A stretch of 38,179 nt of DNA from Streptosporangiaceae bacterium. GTDB lineage: Bacteria > Actinomycetota > Actinomycetes > Streptosporangiales > Streptosporangiaceae. The DNA lies in the NCBI GenBank assembly GCA_025964715.1, contig JAOPYH010000170.1, positions 1 to 38,179 on the forward strand, read 5' to 3'. Position numbers and translations under genes: made by a program. Positions within the stretch are counted from its first letter, which is position 1. The number at the start of each line of letters is the position of its first letter. The notes beneath the pieces are model-generated. The model saw nothing but the letters and a program-made list of their open reading frames with translations, did not search any database and was not told where the DNA came from. This document shows, piece by piece, positions 1 to 8,468 of the stretch.

Positions 1-1
1 G

Positions 2-826
2 GCGCCCGCCATGGCGCGCGTGCTGCGCGACGAGCGGATCACCGTGGCCGGCGGCGTGCCTACGCAGTGGGCGAAGTTGCTCGACGAACCGGCCGGCGGT
101 CTGCTACCGGACCTGCGGGTCGGTGTGGTGGCCACGGCCCCGGCCCCGCCCGAACTCGTGGAGCGCACGGTGCAGCGCCTCGGCGTCGCGCTGGTGGTCC
201 GCTACGCGATGACCGAGTCGCCGACGATCTGCGGCACCGAACCGGGTGATCCCCCGGAGACCCTGTTCCGCACGGTCGGCCGCCCGCAGGAGGGTGTCGC
301 GGTCATGGTCACCGACGACCAGGGCCGGCCGGTACCCGCCGGGGTGGTCGGCCGGGTCCGGGTGCGTGGCGGCTGTGTCATGCGTGGTTACTGGGAGCGG
401 CCCGACCTCACCGCCGAGGTGCTCACCCCGGACGGCTGGCTGTTGACCGGCGACTTCGGCCGGATCACTCCGGACGGGGATCTGGTGCTGGCCGGCCGTG
501 CCTCGGACCTTTACATCCGGGGCGGCTACAACGTTTATCCCCTCGAGGTGGAGAACGTCCTGTCCGGACATCCCGGCATAGCCCAGGTGGCCGTGGTCGG
601 CACGCCGGCCCCGGTGATCGGCGAGATCGGCGTCGCCTTCGTCGTGCCGGCCGACCCGGCCCGCCCGCCGGGCCGCGACGAGCTCCGGGAGTGGACCCGC
701 GCGCGCCTCGCTGACTACAAGGCGCCCGACCGCGTCGAGATCGTCGGGAGTCTCCCGTTGACGCCGATGCTCAAAACGGACCGCATCGCCCTGCGGGAGG
801 CCGCCGCCGTGCAGGGGACGCTGTGA
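2..826 (+). CDS. Acyl-CoA synthetase (AMP-forming), C-terminal part, cut by window start
   Basis: Partial ligase of the ANL superfamily, which activates a carboxylic acid with ATP and CoA through an acyl-AMP. The reading frame is open to the window edge, so the ATG at 11 is probably an internal methionine and the N-terminal half (including the P-loop) lies outside. Visible core motifs are YAMTESPT (A5), TGDFG (A7), the hinge GRASDLYIRGGYNVYPLEVE (A8) and PLTPMLKTDR near the end, whose lysine is the usual adenylation lysine. It converges with the reductase gene that ends at 842, 15 bases away. The surrounding catabolic genes suggest a fatty-acid-like or steroid/terpenoid-derived acid as substrate, but the specificity residues cannot be read from this fragment. 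Confidence 0.9.
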   Translation, partial: APAMARVLRDERITVAGGVPTQWAKLLDEPAGGLLPDLRVGVVATAPAPPELVERTVQRLGVALVVRYAMTESPTICGTEPGDPPETLFRTVGRPQEGVAVMVTDDQGRPVPAGVVGRVRVRGGCVMRGYWERPDLTAEVLTPDGWLLTGDFGRITPDGDLVLAGRASDLYIRGGYNVYPLEVENVLSGHPGIAQVAVVGTPAPVIGEIGVAFVVPADPARPPGRDELREWTRARLADYKAPDRVEIVGSLPLTPMLKTDRIALREAAAVQGTL

Positions 827-834
827 TCCACAGC
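820..834. terminator. Short inverted repeat between convergent genes
   Basis: GCTGTG-ATC-CACAGC forms a perfect 6-bp stem that spans the stop codon of the ligase and lies in the 15-base gap before the end of the leftward reductase gene. There is no T-run. It could act as a weak bidirectional terminator, but a stem this short may also be chance. Confidence 0.25.
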
Positions 835-841
835 TGCGGGT

Positions 842-1924
842 TCAGCAGAACTCGATCTTGATCGTCTCGCTGCTGTCGCCGCTCGGATCCGGCACAGACT
901 GGCAGCCCAGTATGTAGCCCTCGGCCACGTCGTCCTCGCCGAGCACCTCGTTGCGCTTCATGGTGACCCGGCCTTGGAGCAGGGTGGCCTGGCAGGCCCC
1001 GCATTCACCGTCTCGGCAGGAGTAGGGGGCGGCGATCCCCTTGCCGAGCAGGAAGTCGACCAGGGGAGTGGTGGTGGGCCAGTCGAGGGTGTGTGTCCGG
1101 CCGCCGATGCCCACCTCGACCGGCACGGTGATCACGCTTTGGCCGGCACCCTCGGTGTCGTGCTCCGGCTGCGGCCCAGGCGGTGCGGCGAACGGGTCAC
1201 CGGACAGTGAGGTGAAGACCTCCATGTGTATGCGTGCCTTGGGCATGCCGGCGGAGGACAGCGCGTCGGCCACGGCGGCCATGAACGGCGCCGGCCCGCA
1301 GACGAAACTCTCGTGGCCGGCGAACGGCGCGGCCAGCGCTTGGAGCTGCCCCCGGCTCGGCAGGCCCTGCACGGACTCGAGCCAGTGGATCACGGTCAGC
1401 CGACGCGGGTGACGGGCGGCGAGGGTTGCGAGCTGCTCGCTGAAGATCACCGAGGACTCGTCGCGGTTGGCATAGATCAGGACGATCTCCCCGGATCCCG
1501 CGGCCAGTGCGGACTTCACGATGGAGATCACCGGGGTGATCCCGCTGCCACCGGCGAACAGCAGGAAATCCTGGTCCAGGTCCTTCGGGGTGAACGCCCC
1601 GCTCGGCGGCAGCACCTCGATTTCGGTGCCGACACAGACGTTGTCGCAGAGCCAGTTCGAGCCGTAGCCGTCGCGGGTGCGCTTGACCGTGACGGTGAGG
1701 TCGTCGTCGTGCTGCGGCGAGCTCGCGAGGGAGTAGCAGCGGGCGACCGATCCCGTCCGCTCGCTTGGCACCCGCAGGGTGAGGAACTGGCCCGGTCGGT
1801 AGGTGAAACGTCCCCGGTCTGCCTCGGGCACCTCGAACACCAGGGACCTGGCATCCGAGGTCTCCTCGATCACGCGGGAGACGCGCAGTATGCGGGAGCG
1901 GCCCTGCCCGGTGGTCGCTGTCAT
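842..1924 (-). CDS. KshB-like ferredoxin reductase (FAD, NAD(P)H and plant-type 2Fe-2S domains)
   Basis: A 360-residue single-chain oxygenase reductase. An N-terminal FAD domain carries RCYSLASSP (the RxYS flavin motif), the NAD(P)H domain carries FAGGSGITPVISIVKSAL, and the C-terminal 2Fe-2S domain has CRDGECGACQATL followed by a fourth Cys in ILGCQS. Domain order, length and many stretches (for example SERTGSVARCYSL) match what I remember of 3-ketosteroid 9-alpha-hydroxylase reductase KshB. No Rieske oxygenase (KshA) is visible here, so the real partner may be elsewhere, or it may serve the P450 at 7191-8468. Translation starts at an ATG preceded by AGGAC-type purines. It lies 242 bases downstream of the double-TetR gene on the same strand and may have its own promoter in that gap. 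Confidence 0.9.
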   Translation of the reverse strand: MTATTGQGRSRILRVSRVIEETSDARSLVFEVPEADRGRFTYRPGQFLTLRVPSERTGSVARCYSLASSPQHDDDLTVTVKRTRDGYGSNWLCDNVCVGTEIEVLPPSGAFTPKDLDQDFLLFAGGSGITPVISIVKSALAAGSGEIVLIYANRDESSVIFSEQLATLAARHPRRLTVIHWLESVQGLPSRGQLQALAAPFAGHESFVCGPAPFMAAVADALSSAGMPKARIHMEVFTSLSGDPFAAPPGPQPEHDTEGAGQSVITVPVEVGIGGRTHTLDWPTTTPLVDFLLGKGIAAPYSCRDGECGACQATLLQGRVTMKRNEVLGEDDVAEGYILGCQSVPDPSGDSSETIKIEFC

Positions 1925-2166
1925 CCTTGACGTCCTGTCTCGCTGGCAGCGCCGGCCGTCCGATCTGAGGTGTACTCCTCGTCAGAACGGTACGCGCTGC
2001 GCGACCCGGAATGGTTGCGCCACGGCCCCGCCGCGGCATGGTGTCCAACGTCTGCATCTAACAGATACATGGTGTCAGAAACGTGAGTGCCAGGACAATA
2101 TGTTGAAACACACACCGATAACGTGAAGGCCGACGGGCTCCCGGCCCTGTGGGCCGGGTGGGGTGG

Positions 2167-3519
2167 CTACCGGGCGGGGCCGGGGTTGAACAGGCCGCGC
2201 TCGATGACCCGCGCCATGAGTTCCACGATCTCCGCCGCCGGGCGGTCGCCGTCCTGCTCCAGCGCCGCCTCGGGGATCCGTTCGAGCAGTGCGCCCTGGA
2301 TGACGGCCGCCACGTCGGGGTCGAGCGGGTGCGGCCGGTCGACCCGGGCCAGCACGGTCAGCACCGCGATATGCATCTCCCGGGTCGCCCGGCGGACCAC
2401 GCCGAGCAGACGGGGATCCTGCGAGGTGCCCTCCAGCCAGGCGCGCATGATCCCGAGGTAGCGGGCGTGGAACGGCAGGTAGCCGGCCAGCCAGTCCCGC
2501 AGCCGCGCCGCGCCGTCCCCGGTGGGGTCGATGACGGCGAACCTGTCCACCAGGGTTCGCATCTCCTGGGCGCACTCGCGGGTCAGTTGCAGCAGCAGGT
2601 CCAGCTTCTCGTCGAAGTACTTGTAGAAGGTGCCACGCGCGAAGCCCGCCTCGGTGACCACGTTGTCCACGCCGGTGCCGTGGTATCCGCGATCCGCGAA
2701 CAACTTGGCGCCCGCGTCGATCAGCCGCCGCACGGTGGCCGCCGCGCGGGGGCGCAGCTCGGCCAGCCGGTCCGGTATCTCGGGTTCCTCGTCGTGCCGC
2801 TCCGCCGCGGCGGCGGGGCGCGTGGTCTTGGTCTTCCGCTGCGGCGGCATTTCGACGACGTCGAAGACCTCGACCGGGGTGTCGGGAAAGAGCATCAGCT
2901 GGACGAAGACCGCCAAGCCGTCCAGCAGCTGGTCGGCGGTCAGCGCCGGCGTGTAGCCCATGTGCCGGAAGTAGTTGAACCGGTGCACGGCGCTGGTCAG
3001 TGCCAGAGCCGCGTCGAGCGGATCGAGGCCGGAGATCTCGGAGGACTCCAGGCGGCGCGCGATCCTGGCGTTGTAGGACCGGGAGAATCCGGCGACCAGA
3101 GGCCGGACGCTGGTCCCAGGGGTGTCGACGCTCGCCCACTGGACGAACATCGTGGCGTACTTGTCGTACACGTAGGCCCACTCGCCGAGCCACCAGTGCA
3201 GGTTGTCGAAGCCGAGCCGGGTCGGCCCGAGCGGGCCGATCCGCCGGACCACGCGCATCAGGGCGCTGCCGCACTCGTCGAGCAGCTCGACGAAGATCTG
3301 CTCCTTGCTCTCGAAGTACTGGTAGAGCGTGGAGCGGGAGGTGCCGGCCGCCTTGGCGATGGCGTCAACCGAGGTGGCGTGGAATCCCTGCGACTCGAAC
3401 AGCCGGAGCGTCTCCTCGACGATTCTCTGCCGCGTGCGTGCGCCTCGCTGACCCACCACGAGGCTGGTGGGTCCGTAGCCCTCGCGCCGGAGAGTCTCGT
3501 TTTCTGACTGTGTGGCCAT
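2167..3519 (-). CDS. TetR-family regulator with two TetR DNA-binding domains in one chain
   Basis: 450 residues, about twice a normal TetR. The first helix-turn-helix domain spans roughly residues 25-75 (TSRSTLYQYFESKEQIF) and is followed by an all-helical ligand region. A basic, charged linker around 225-260 leads to a second helix-turn-helix at about 260-307 (FARGTFYKYFDEKLDLLL) with its own C-terminal ligand-type region. Both recognition regions are intact, so neither half looks decayed. Such head-to-tail TetR proteins occur in actinobacterial steroid and lipid catabolic loci and may bind DNA as a pseudo-dimer. It lies upstream of the reductase and just downstream of the MaoC pair on the same strand, so it probably controls this catabolic neighbourhood; the ligand is unknown, perhaps an acyl-CoA. 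Confidence 0.92.
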   Translation of the reverse strand: MATQSENETLRREGYGPTSLVVGQRGARTRQRIVEETLRLFESQGFHATSVDAIAKAAGTSRSTLYQYFESKEQIFVELLDECGSALMRVVRRIGPLGPTRLGFDNLHWWLGEWAYVYDKYATMFVQWASVDTPGTSVRPLVAGFSRSYNARIARRLESSEISGLDPLDAALALTSAVHRFNYFRHMGYTPALTADQLLDGLAVFVQLMLFPDTPVEVFDVVEMPPQRKTKTTRPAAAAERHDEEPEIPDRLAELRPRAAATVRRLIDAGAKLFADRGYHGTGVDNVVTEAGFARGTFYKYFDEKLDLLLQLTRECAQEMRTLVDRFAVIDPTGDGAARLRDWLAGYLPFHARYLGIMRAWLEGTSQDPRLLGVVRRATREMHIAVLTVLARVDRPHPLDPDVAAVIQGALLERIPEAALEQDGDRPAAEIVELMARVIERGLFNPGPAR

Positions 3520-3537
3520 CGGATCCCAGGGTAACGG

Positions 3538-3960
3538 CTATGTGGGCAGCAGGAAGTCGCAGGACGCGCGGATCGCGACGCCGCCGTCACTCCGGGTGGC
3601 CATCAGGTCGGCCGTGACCAGCCGGCCGTCGGCCCGTTGCTCTACCGCCGTGACTTCTCCGGAGCAGGTGAGCACGTCGCCCGGCCAGACCTGTTCCTCG
3701 AAGCGGACCCGGAAACGGCGGACGTTGTGTGCGCCGAGCCAGTCTACGGCGTAGGAGGCCAGCAGTGCGGCGGAGTGCATGCCCTGCGAGAACACCGACG
3801 GGTAGCCGGCGGAGCGCGCCAGCGTGTCGTCGTAGTGCATCGGGTTGAAATCCCCGGAGGCGCCGGCGTATCGGGCGAACATCCGGGTGGTCAGCGGGCC
3901 GAAGTCCCGGGTGGGGGCCTGCGCTCCGACCTGGAGCGGGGGAATGCCGACGTCGGTCAC
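3538..3960 (-). CDS. MaoC-like enoyl-CoA hydratase subunit with catalytic motif
   Basis: A 140-residue single hot-dog protein of the MaoC/hydratase-2 family. The motif YAGASGDFNPMHYDD (about residues 30-44) contains the Asp and His expected to activate water for hydration of a 2-enoyl-CoA. It starts with GTG, sharing the four bases GTGA with the stop of the upstream gene, so the two are translationally coupled. The pairing of a motif-bearing short MaoC with a FAS1-type N-terminal partner resembles heteromeric hydratases such as HadAB or ChsH1-ChsH2. In this context it likely hydrates an unsaturated acyl-CoA during beta-oxidation of the locus substrate. Confidence 0.88.
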   Translation of the reverse strand: MTDVGIPPLQVGAQAPTRDFGPLTTRMFARYAGASGDFNPMHYDDTLARSAGYPSVFSQGMHSAALLASYAVDWLGAHNVRRFRVRFEEQVWPGDVLTCSGEVTAVEQRADGRLVTADLMATRSDGGVAIRASCDFLLPT

Positions 3961-4391
3961 GCGGCACCTCCCTGCCGTGGCGCGGTTTCGATGAGCGTCG
4001 AGCGGCCCTCGGCGACGAGCGTCCCGTCCTCGGTGCGGTACTCGGTGACCACGACGGCGAACCGCATCCGACCGCCCCGCTTACCCGGCTTCTCGTACCG
4101 GTCCTCGATCCGCTCGAGGGCCGTCAGCACCTGGCCGGCCTGGGGCGGCGGCCCGTGGAAGACGTACTCCTGCTGGCCGTGCAGCAGGCGCCTGCGGTCG
4201 AAACCGACGTCCACCCGAGCGCCCTCGGGCGCCCAGAGCGCCCCACTGGTCAAGAAGGTCGGCGGCGCGATGGCGTCCGGTCCCCGGTAGGCCGGGTTGT
4301 CCGACTGCATCGCCGCCGCGAACTCCTGGATCTTCCCGCGCTCCACGACCACCTCGTACTCGGTGCCGTGAGCACCCACCGGCGCGTTCAT
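3957..4391 (-). CDS. MaoC-like dehydratase N-terminal (FAS1-type) partner subunit
   Basis: A 144-residue hot-dog protein resembling the N-terminal MaoC dehydratase domain, with an opening typical of HadA-like subunits (YEVVVERGKIQEFAAAMQ) followed by NPAYRG and APPTFLTSG. It lacks the full hydratase-2 Asp/His motif, as usual for the structural, acyl-binding half of a heterodimer. I chose the ATG at 4391 because GAGGGAG lies just upstream; a longer reading frame to 4529 has no good ribosome site. It overlaps the next gene by four bases and probably forms a heteromeric enoyl-CoA hydratase with it. Its promoter must lie in the 185-base divergent gap before the aldehyde dehydrogenase. Confidence 0.86.
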   Translation of the reverse strand: MNAPVGAHGTEYEVVVERGKIQEFAAAMQSDNPAYRGPDAIAPPTFLTSGALWAPEGARVDVGFDRRRLLHGQQEYVFHGPPPQAGQVLTALERIEDRYEKPGKRGGRMRFAVVVTEYRTEDGTLVAEGRSTLIETAPRQGGAA

Positions 4392-4430
4392 CGCTACTCC
4401 CTCGCGTCTCCGGCGACACCTCGCGTGACG

Positions 4431-4438
4431 TGACGTCA
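4431..4438. promoter_or_regulatory. TGACGTCA palindrome in divergent promoter region
   Basis: A perfect 8-bp palindrome 40 bases upstream of the leftward MaoC start, in the gap shared with the aldehyde dehydrogenase. It overlaps the string GTCAGAACGGT, which is also present at 1981-1991 upstream of the reductase gene. Possible half of an operator; unproven. Confidence 0.25.
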
Positions 4439-4523
4439 GAACGGTGTATCCACTATGGCCGCTTCGTCGACCACAAGGTAGCAGACAGCCTTTCCATCTG
4501 CCGTGGACTTGGTTGCGGATGAG

Positions 4524-4537
4524 TGACACAACTGTCA
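4524..4537. promoter_or_regulatory. Inverted repeat TGACA-N4-TGTCA, candidate operator
   Basis: Perfect 5-bp arms with a 4-base spacer (TGACACAACTGTCA), about 40 bases before the aldehyde dehydrogenase start, where a repressor would cover the promoter of the catabolic operon. A related 14-mer, TGACATAGTCGTCA, lies upstream of the GMC oxidoreductase at 35676-35689. The nearby double-TetR protein is the natural candidate to bind it; this is inference. Confidence 0.4.
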
Positions 4538-4576
4538 GAATGCTGCAAGTAAGGCGTCCCGATCGGAGGAGCTGGT

Positions 4577-6025
4577 GTGCGCAGCTACGAACACGCTTTC
4601 ACTGGCGGTGGCTGGCGCCCGTCCTCGGCGGGTGCCACGATCGAGGTCCGCTCCCCGGCCACTGATGAGGTGGTCGGCACCGTGCCGGACGCCACGGGCG
4701 CCGATGTCGACGCCGCCGTGGCCGCCGCCCGGGACGCGTTCGACCAGGGGCCGTGGCCGAGCACGAGCCCGGAGGACCGGGCCGACGCGCTGGGCCGGTT
4801 CGGCAAGGCGCTCAAGGCCCGCTCGGACGACCTGATCGCCCTGATCTCCGACGAGGTCGGCTCGCCGCGCACCTGGGCGCGCACCGGCCAGCTGGCCACC
4901 GCCCTCGGCGTCTTCCGGGCCTACCGGGGCATCGCCGCCTCCTACCCGTGGATCGAGACCAGGCCGGGCGTGTTCGGCAATGACGTCCGGGTCCGGGCGA
5001 TGCCGGTCGGGGTGGTCGGCGCGATCGTGCCGTGGAACGCACCGCTGTTCAGCGCCGCGCTCAAGGTCGCTCCCGCGCTCGCGGCGGGCTGCACCGTCGT
5101 GCTCAAGCCGTCCCCCGAGGCGCCGCTGTCGGCCTTCGTGCTGGCCGAGGTCGCCAGCGAGATCGGCTTGCCTGACGGCGTGCTCAACGTGGTGGCCGGC
5201 GGCGCCGAGGCCGGTGAGCGCCTGGTCCGCGATCCTCGTGTCGACAAGATCAGCTTTACCGGTTCGACGGCCGTCGGCCGGCGGATCGGCGCGCTCTGCG
5301 GCCACGACATGCGCCGCGCCACGCTTGAGCTGGGTGGCAAGTCCGCGGCCGTGCTGCTCGATGACGTCCGGCTCGACGAGCGCACCGTCGACAGGCTCGT
5401 CGCCGGGGCGATGGACAACAGCGGCCAGATCTGCATGGCGCTCGGCCGGATCCTCGCGCCTCGCTCGCGCTACGCCGAGGTGGTCGACGCGCTCGGCGCC
5501 GCCGTCGCGGCGCTCGCGGTCGGCGATCCGGCGGATCCGGGCACCGAGCTCGGCCCGGTGATCTCGGCCAGGTCACGGGACCGCGTCGAGGACCACGTCC
5601 GGAGGGCGGTGTCCGACGGAGCCCGCCTCGTCACCGGCGGCGATCGGCCCGCGGGCCTCGACCGTGGCTGGTACCTGCGACCGACGCTTCTGTCCGACGT
5701 GGACAACCGGATGGCCATCGCGCGCGAGGAGATCTTCGGGCCCGTCGCGACCGTCATCCCCTATGACACGCAGGACGAGGCGGTCGCCATCGCCAACGAC
5801 TCCGACTATGGGCTGGCGGGTGCCGTGTGGACGGCGGATCCGGCCAGGGGTGAGGCCGTGGCGAGCCGGCTGCGGGCCGGGTCGGTCGCGGTGAACTCCT
5901 CGGCGCCGATGGACCTCGGCAGCCCGTTCGGTGGCATCGGCGACTCCGGAATCGGCCGTGAGGGCGGCCCGGAGGGCATCGCCGCCTATGTCGAAACCCA
6001 GTCGATCGTCCTACCCGCCCACTGA
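4577..6025 (+). CDS. NAD(P)-dependent aldehyde dehydrogenase
   Basis: 482 residues, a normal length for the ALDH superfamily, which oxidises aldehydes to carboxylic acids. Catalytic residues are in place: Asn154 in VPWNAP, Lys177 in LKPSPEAP, Glu251 in ELGGK, and the nucleophile Cys286 in NSGQICMA; the cofactor loop FTGSTAVG is also present. A GTG start follows GGAGGAGCTG closely. It is the first gene of a long rightward run and is directly followed by the nicotinoprotein alcohol dehydrogenase (15-base gap), so the pair likely converts a primary alcohol to the acid in two steps, feeding the acyl-CoA ligases nearby. The substrate is not readable from sequence. Confidence 0.95.
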   Translation: MRSYEHAFTGGGWRPSSAGATIEVRSPATDEVVGTVPDATGADVDAAVAAARDAFDQGPWPSTSPEDRADALGRFGKALKARSDDLIALISDEVGSPRTWARTGQLATALGVFRAYRGIAASYPWIETRPGVFGNDVRVRAMPVGVVGAIVPWNAPLFSAALKVAPALAAGCTVVLKPSPEAPLSAFVLAEVASEIGLPDGVLNVVAGGAEAGERLVRDPRVDKISFTGSTAVGRRIGALCGHDMRRATLELGGKSAAVLLDDVRLDERTVDRLVAGAMDNSGQICMALGRILAPRSRYAEVVDALGAAVAALAVGDPADPGTELGPVISARSRDRVEDHVRRAVSDGARLVTGGDRPAGLDRGWYLRPTLLSDVDNRMAIAREEIFGPVATVIPYDTQDEAVAIANDSDYGLAGAVWTADPARGEAVASRLRAGSVAVNSSAPMDLGSPFGGIGDSGIGREGGPEGIAAYVETQSIVLPAH

Positions 6026-6040
6026 TCAGGAGGACCATTC

Positions 6041-7162
6041 GTGGAGACTCTCGCCGCGGTGCTCTGGGAGCGCCGAGCGCGGTGGTCGGTCGAGCCCATC
6101 GAGCTCGATCCGCCGGGCCCGCAGGAGGTGCTCGTCGAGCTGCATGCCTCGGGCATGTGCCACTCCGACGAGCACATCGTCACCGGGGACATGCCCTTCC
6201 GGCTGCCGTGCATCGGCGGTCACGAGGGCGCCGGCGTGGTGAAGGAGGTCGGTTCCCACGTGACGTCCCTCGCGCCGGGCGACCACGTCGTGTTCGGGTT
6301 CATGCCCTCGTGCGGCCGCTGCCCGTCCTGCTCGACCGGCCACCAGAGCCTGTGCGACCTCGGGGCGCTCCTGTACTCCGGACGCCTGATCGCCGACGGC
6401 ACCGCCCGGCACCATGCCCGGGGCCAGGACCTGTCGACCGCGTGCCTCGTCGGCTCCTTCGCCCACCACACCGTGGCCCACGAGGCCAGCTGCGTGAAGG
6501 TCGACCCGGCCGTACCGCTCGACCGCGCGTGCCTGCTGGGCTGCGGGTTCATCACGGGCTGGGGATCGGCTGTCTACGCCGCCGAGGTCCGGCCCGGGGA
6601 CACCGTGGCCGTCGCGGGCATCGGCGGCATCGGGGCCGCCGCGATCCAGGGCGCGAAGCTCGCCGGCGCCCGAGTGATCGTGGCGATCGACCCGGCCACG
6701 GAGAAGAAGGAACAGGCGCTGGCGATGGGCGCGACCCATGTGGCCGGCTCCTGGGACGAGGCGCCGTCGGTCGTCACCGACGCGACGTGGAACCGTGGCG
6801 TGGACAAGTTCATCTGCACCATGGGTGTCGGCGACGGCGCGCTGGTCGCGCGGGCACTGGCGATGACGGCCAAGCGGGGCCGGCTCGTGGTGACCAACAT
6901 CCACCCGATGGCGGAGAACTCCATCAACGTCAACCTGATGGACCTGACGCTGAGCGAGAAGCAGATCGTCGGCACCCTGTACGGCTCCGCGAACCCGCGC
7001 GCCGACATCCCCAAACTGCTCGAGCTGTGGAGTTCCGGCCAGGTCGATCTCGACGGGATCGTGTCCAGGACATATCCGCTCGAAGGCATCAACGACGGCT
7101 ACGCCGACATGCGCACCGGTCGCTTCCTGCGCGGGGTACTGCGCTACCCGGCCGCCGGTTGA
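6041..7162 (+). CDS. NDMA-type alcohol dehydrogenase (zinc nicotinoprotein), likely mycofactocin-dependent
   Basis: 373-residue zinc-dependent medium-chain dehydrogenase. The catalytic zinc site is seen in MCHSDEH (Cys40) and GGHEGAG, the structural zinc site in CGRCPSCSTGHQSLC (Cys91, 94, 97, 105), and the Rossmann motif in GIGGIGAAAIQ. The overall sequence matches the NDMA-dependent alcohol dehydrogenase family, members of which hold NAD(H) tightly and need an external acceptor; family members co-occur with mycofactocin genes and in vivo pass reducing equivalents to that cofactor. That fits the mft locus about 11 kb downstream. It starts at GTG after AGGAGGA and sits between the aldehyde dehydrogenase and the P450. 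It probably oxidises the alcohol produced by the P450. Confidence 0.93.
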   Translation: METLAAVLWERRARWSVEPIELDPPGPQEVLVELHASGMCHSDEHIVTGDMPFRLPCIGGHEGAGVVKEVGSHVTSLAPGDHVVFGFMPSCGRCPSCSTGHQSLCDLGALLYSGRLIADGTARHHARGQDLSTACLVGSFAHHTVAHEASCVKVDPAVPLDRACLLGCGFITGWGSAVYAAEVRPGDTVAVAGIGGIGAAAIQGAKLAGARVIVAIDPATEKKEQALAMGATHVAGSWDEAPSVVTDATWNRGVDKFICTMGVGDGALVARALAMTAKRGRLVVTNIHPMAENSINVNLMDLTLSEKQIVGTLYGSANPRADIPKLLELWSSGQVDLDGIVSRTYPLEGINDGYADMRTGRFLRGVLRYPAAG

Positions 7163-7190
7163 ACCGGCCACGACGAGGAGGTCCCGCGAG

Positions 7191-8468
7191 ATGACGATAC
7201 TGGAGAGCCTGCCGGAGGACGTGCTCGACGACCTCACCTGGTGGACCCGCCCCGTCGCCGAGCGCGACGCGCTGTTCGCCAGGTTGCGTACGGAGAGCCC
7301 GAGACCGTACGTTCCCGAACTCGACCTGGGCGGCGCACCGAGGGGCGGCGGCTTCTGGGCGCTGACCCGGCTCGACGACGTGGCCGAGGTCAGCAGGCGC
7401 CCCGATGAGTTCTGCTCCAGCAGGGGCACCAACATCTTCGACCAGCCACCCCGGCTGCGGGAGTACCGCGGGTCGATCATCGACATGGACAACCCCGAAC
7501 ACGCCCGTCATCGGCGGATCGTGTCGCGGGGCTTCACCGCGAAGACCCTGGCCGCGCTGCACGCCGACATCGCGAACACCTCGCGGGAGATCATCGGCTC
7601 GGTCGCGGAACGGGGGGAGTGCGATTTCGTCACCGAGATCGCGGCCCTGCTGCCGCTGCGGATCGTCAACAACATGATGGGCATCCCGCGTGCCCACGAG
7701 AAGTTCATCTTCGACCAGACCAACGTCGTGCTCGGCGCGAGTGATCCCGAGTACGTCGCCGACCAGACCCCGCGGGGGGTCGCCAGGGCGGTGACCAACG
7801 CCGGGGAGCAACTCGCCGAGCTGCTGCGGGAACTCGCGGACGAGCGTACGCGGGAGCCCAAGGACGACCTGATCACCAAATTGGTCGCGGCGCGGGACGG
7901 GGAGAACCTGACCCCCCAGGAGCTGGCCTCGTTCTTCATCCTGCTGGTCGGCGCCGGCAACGAGACGACCCGCAACGCCATCTCCCACGGTCTGGTGGCA
8001 CTCACCCGGTTCGCCGAGCAGCGCGCGCTGTGGCAGGGCGACGTCGAGACCCACACCCCCAGGGCCGTCGAGGAACTGGTGCGCTGGGCCTCTCCGGTGC
8101 TGCACATGCGTCGCACCGCGACCCGCGACGGCGTCCGGCTGGGCGACCAGGAGTTCGCCGAGGGCGACAAGGTGGTGCTGTGGTACCGCTCGGCCAACCA
8201 GGACGAGAAGTACTTCGCCGATCCGACCGCCTTCGACATCACCCGCGAGCCGAACCCGCACGTGTCGTTCGGCTCGCCGGGCCCGCATCACTGCCTCGGC
8301 GCGAACCTGGCCCGCCTCGAACTGTCCGTCGCCTTCCGCACGCTGTTCGAGCTGCTGCCCGACATCCGGGCGGTCGGAGAACCCGACCCGCTCCGGTCGA
8401 ACTTCCTGCACGGCATCAAGCACCTGCGCGCCGAGTTCACCCCGGCCCGGGTGGGGAGTGAGCGATGA
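7191..8468 (+). CDS. Cytochrome P450 (CYP125/CYP142-like group)
   Basis: 425-residue soluble bacterial P450. The I-helix oxygen-activation motif is GAGNETTRN (from about 254), the K-helix ExxR is E295-R298, and the heme loop is FGSPGPHHCLG with the thiolate Cys368. GAGNETTRN is typical of actinobacterial P450s that hydroxylate steroid side chains, terpenoids or fatty acids. It is preceded by GAGGAGG and overlaps the crotonase gene by four bases (ATGA). The 3Fe-4S ferredoxin at 10749 in the same operon is a plausible electron donor. I expect it to make the alcohol that the adjacent dehydrogenases oxidise; the CYP family number cannot be fixed by eye. Confidence 0.95.
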   Translation: MTILESLPEDVLDDLTWWTRPVAERDALFARLRTESPRPYVPELDLGGAPRGGGFWALTRLDDVAEVSRRPDEFCSSRGTNIFDQPPRLREYRGSIIDMDNPEHARHRRIVSRGFTAKTLAALHADIANTSREIIGSVAERGECDFVTEIAALLPLRIVNNMMGIPRAHEKFIFDQTNVVLGASDPEYVADQTPRGVARAVTNAGEQLAELLRELADERTREPKDDLITKLVAARDGENLTPQELASFFILLVGAGNETTRNAISHGLVALTRFAEQRALWQGDVETHTPRAVEELVRWASPVLHMRRTATRDGVRLGDQEFAEGDKVVLWYRSANQDEKYFADPTAFDITREPNPHVSFGSPGPHHCLGANLARLELSVAFRTLFELLPDIRAVGEPDPLRSNFLHGIKHLRAEFTPARVGSER

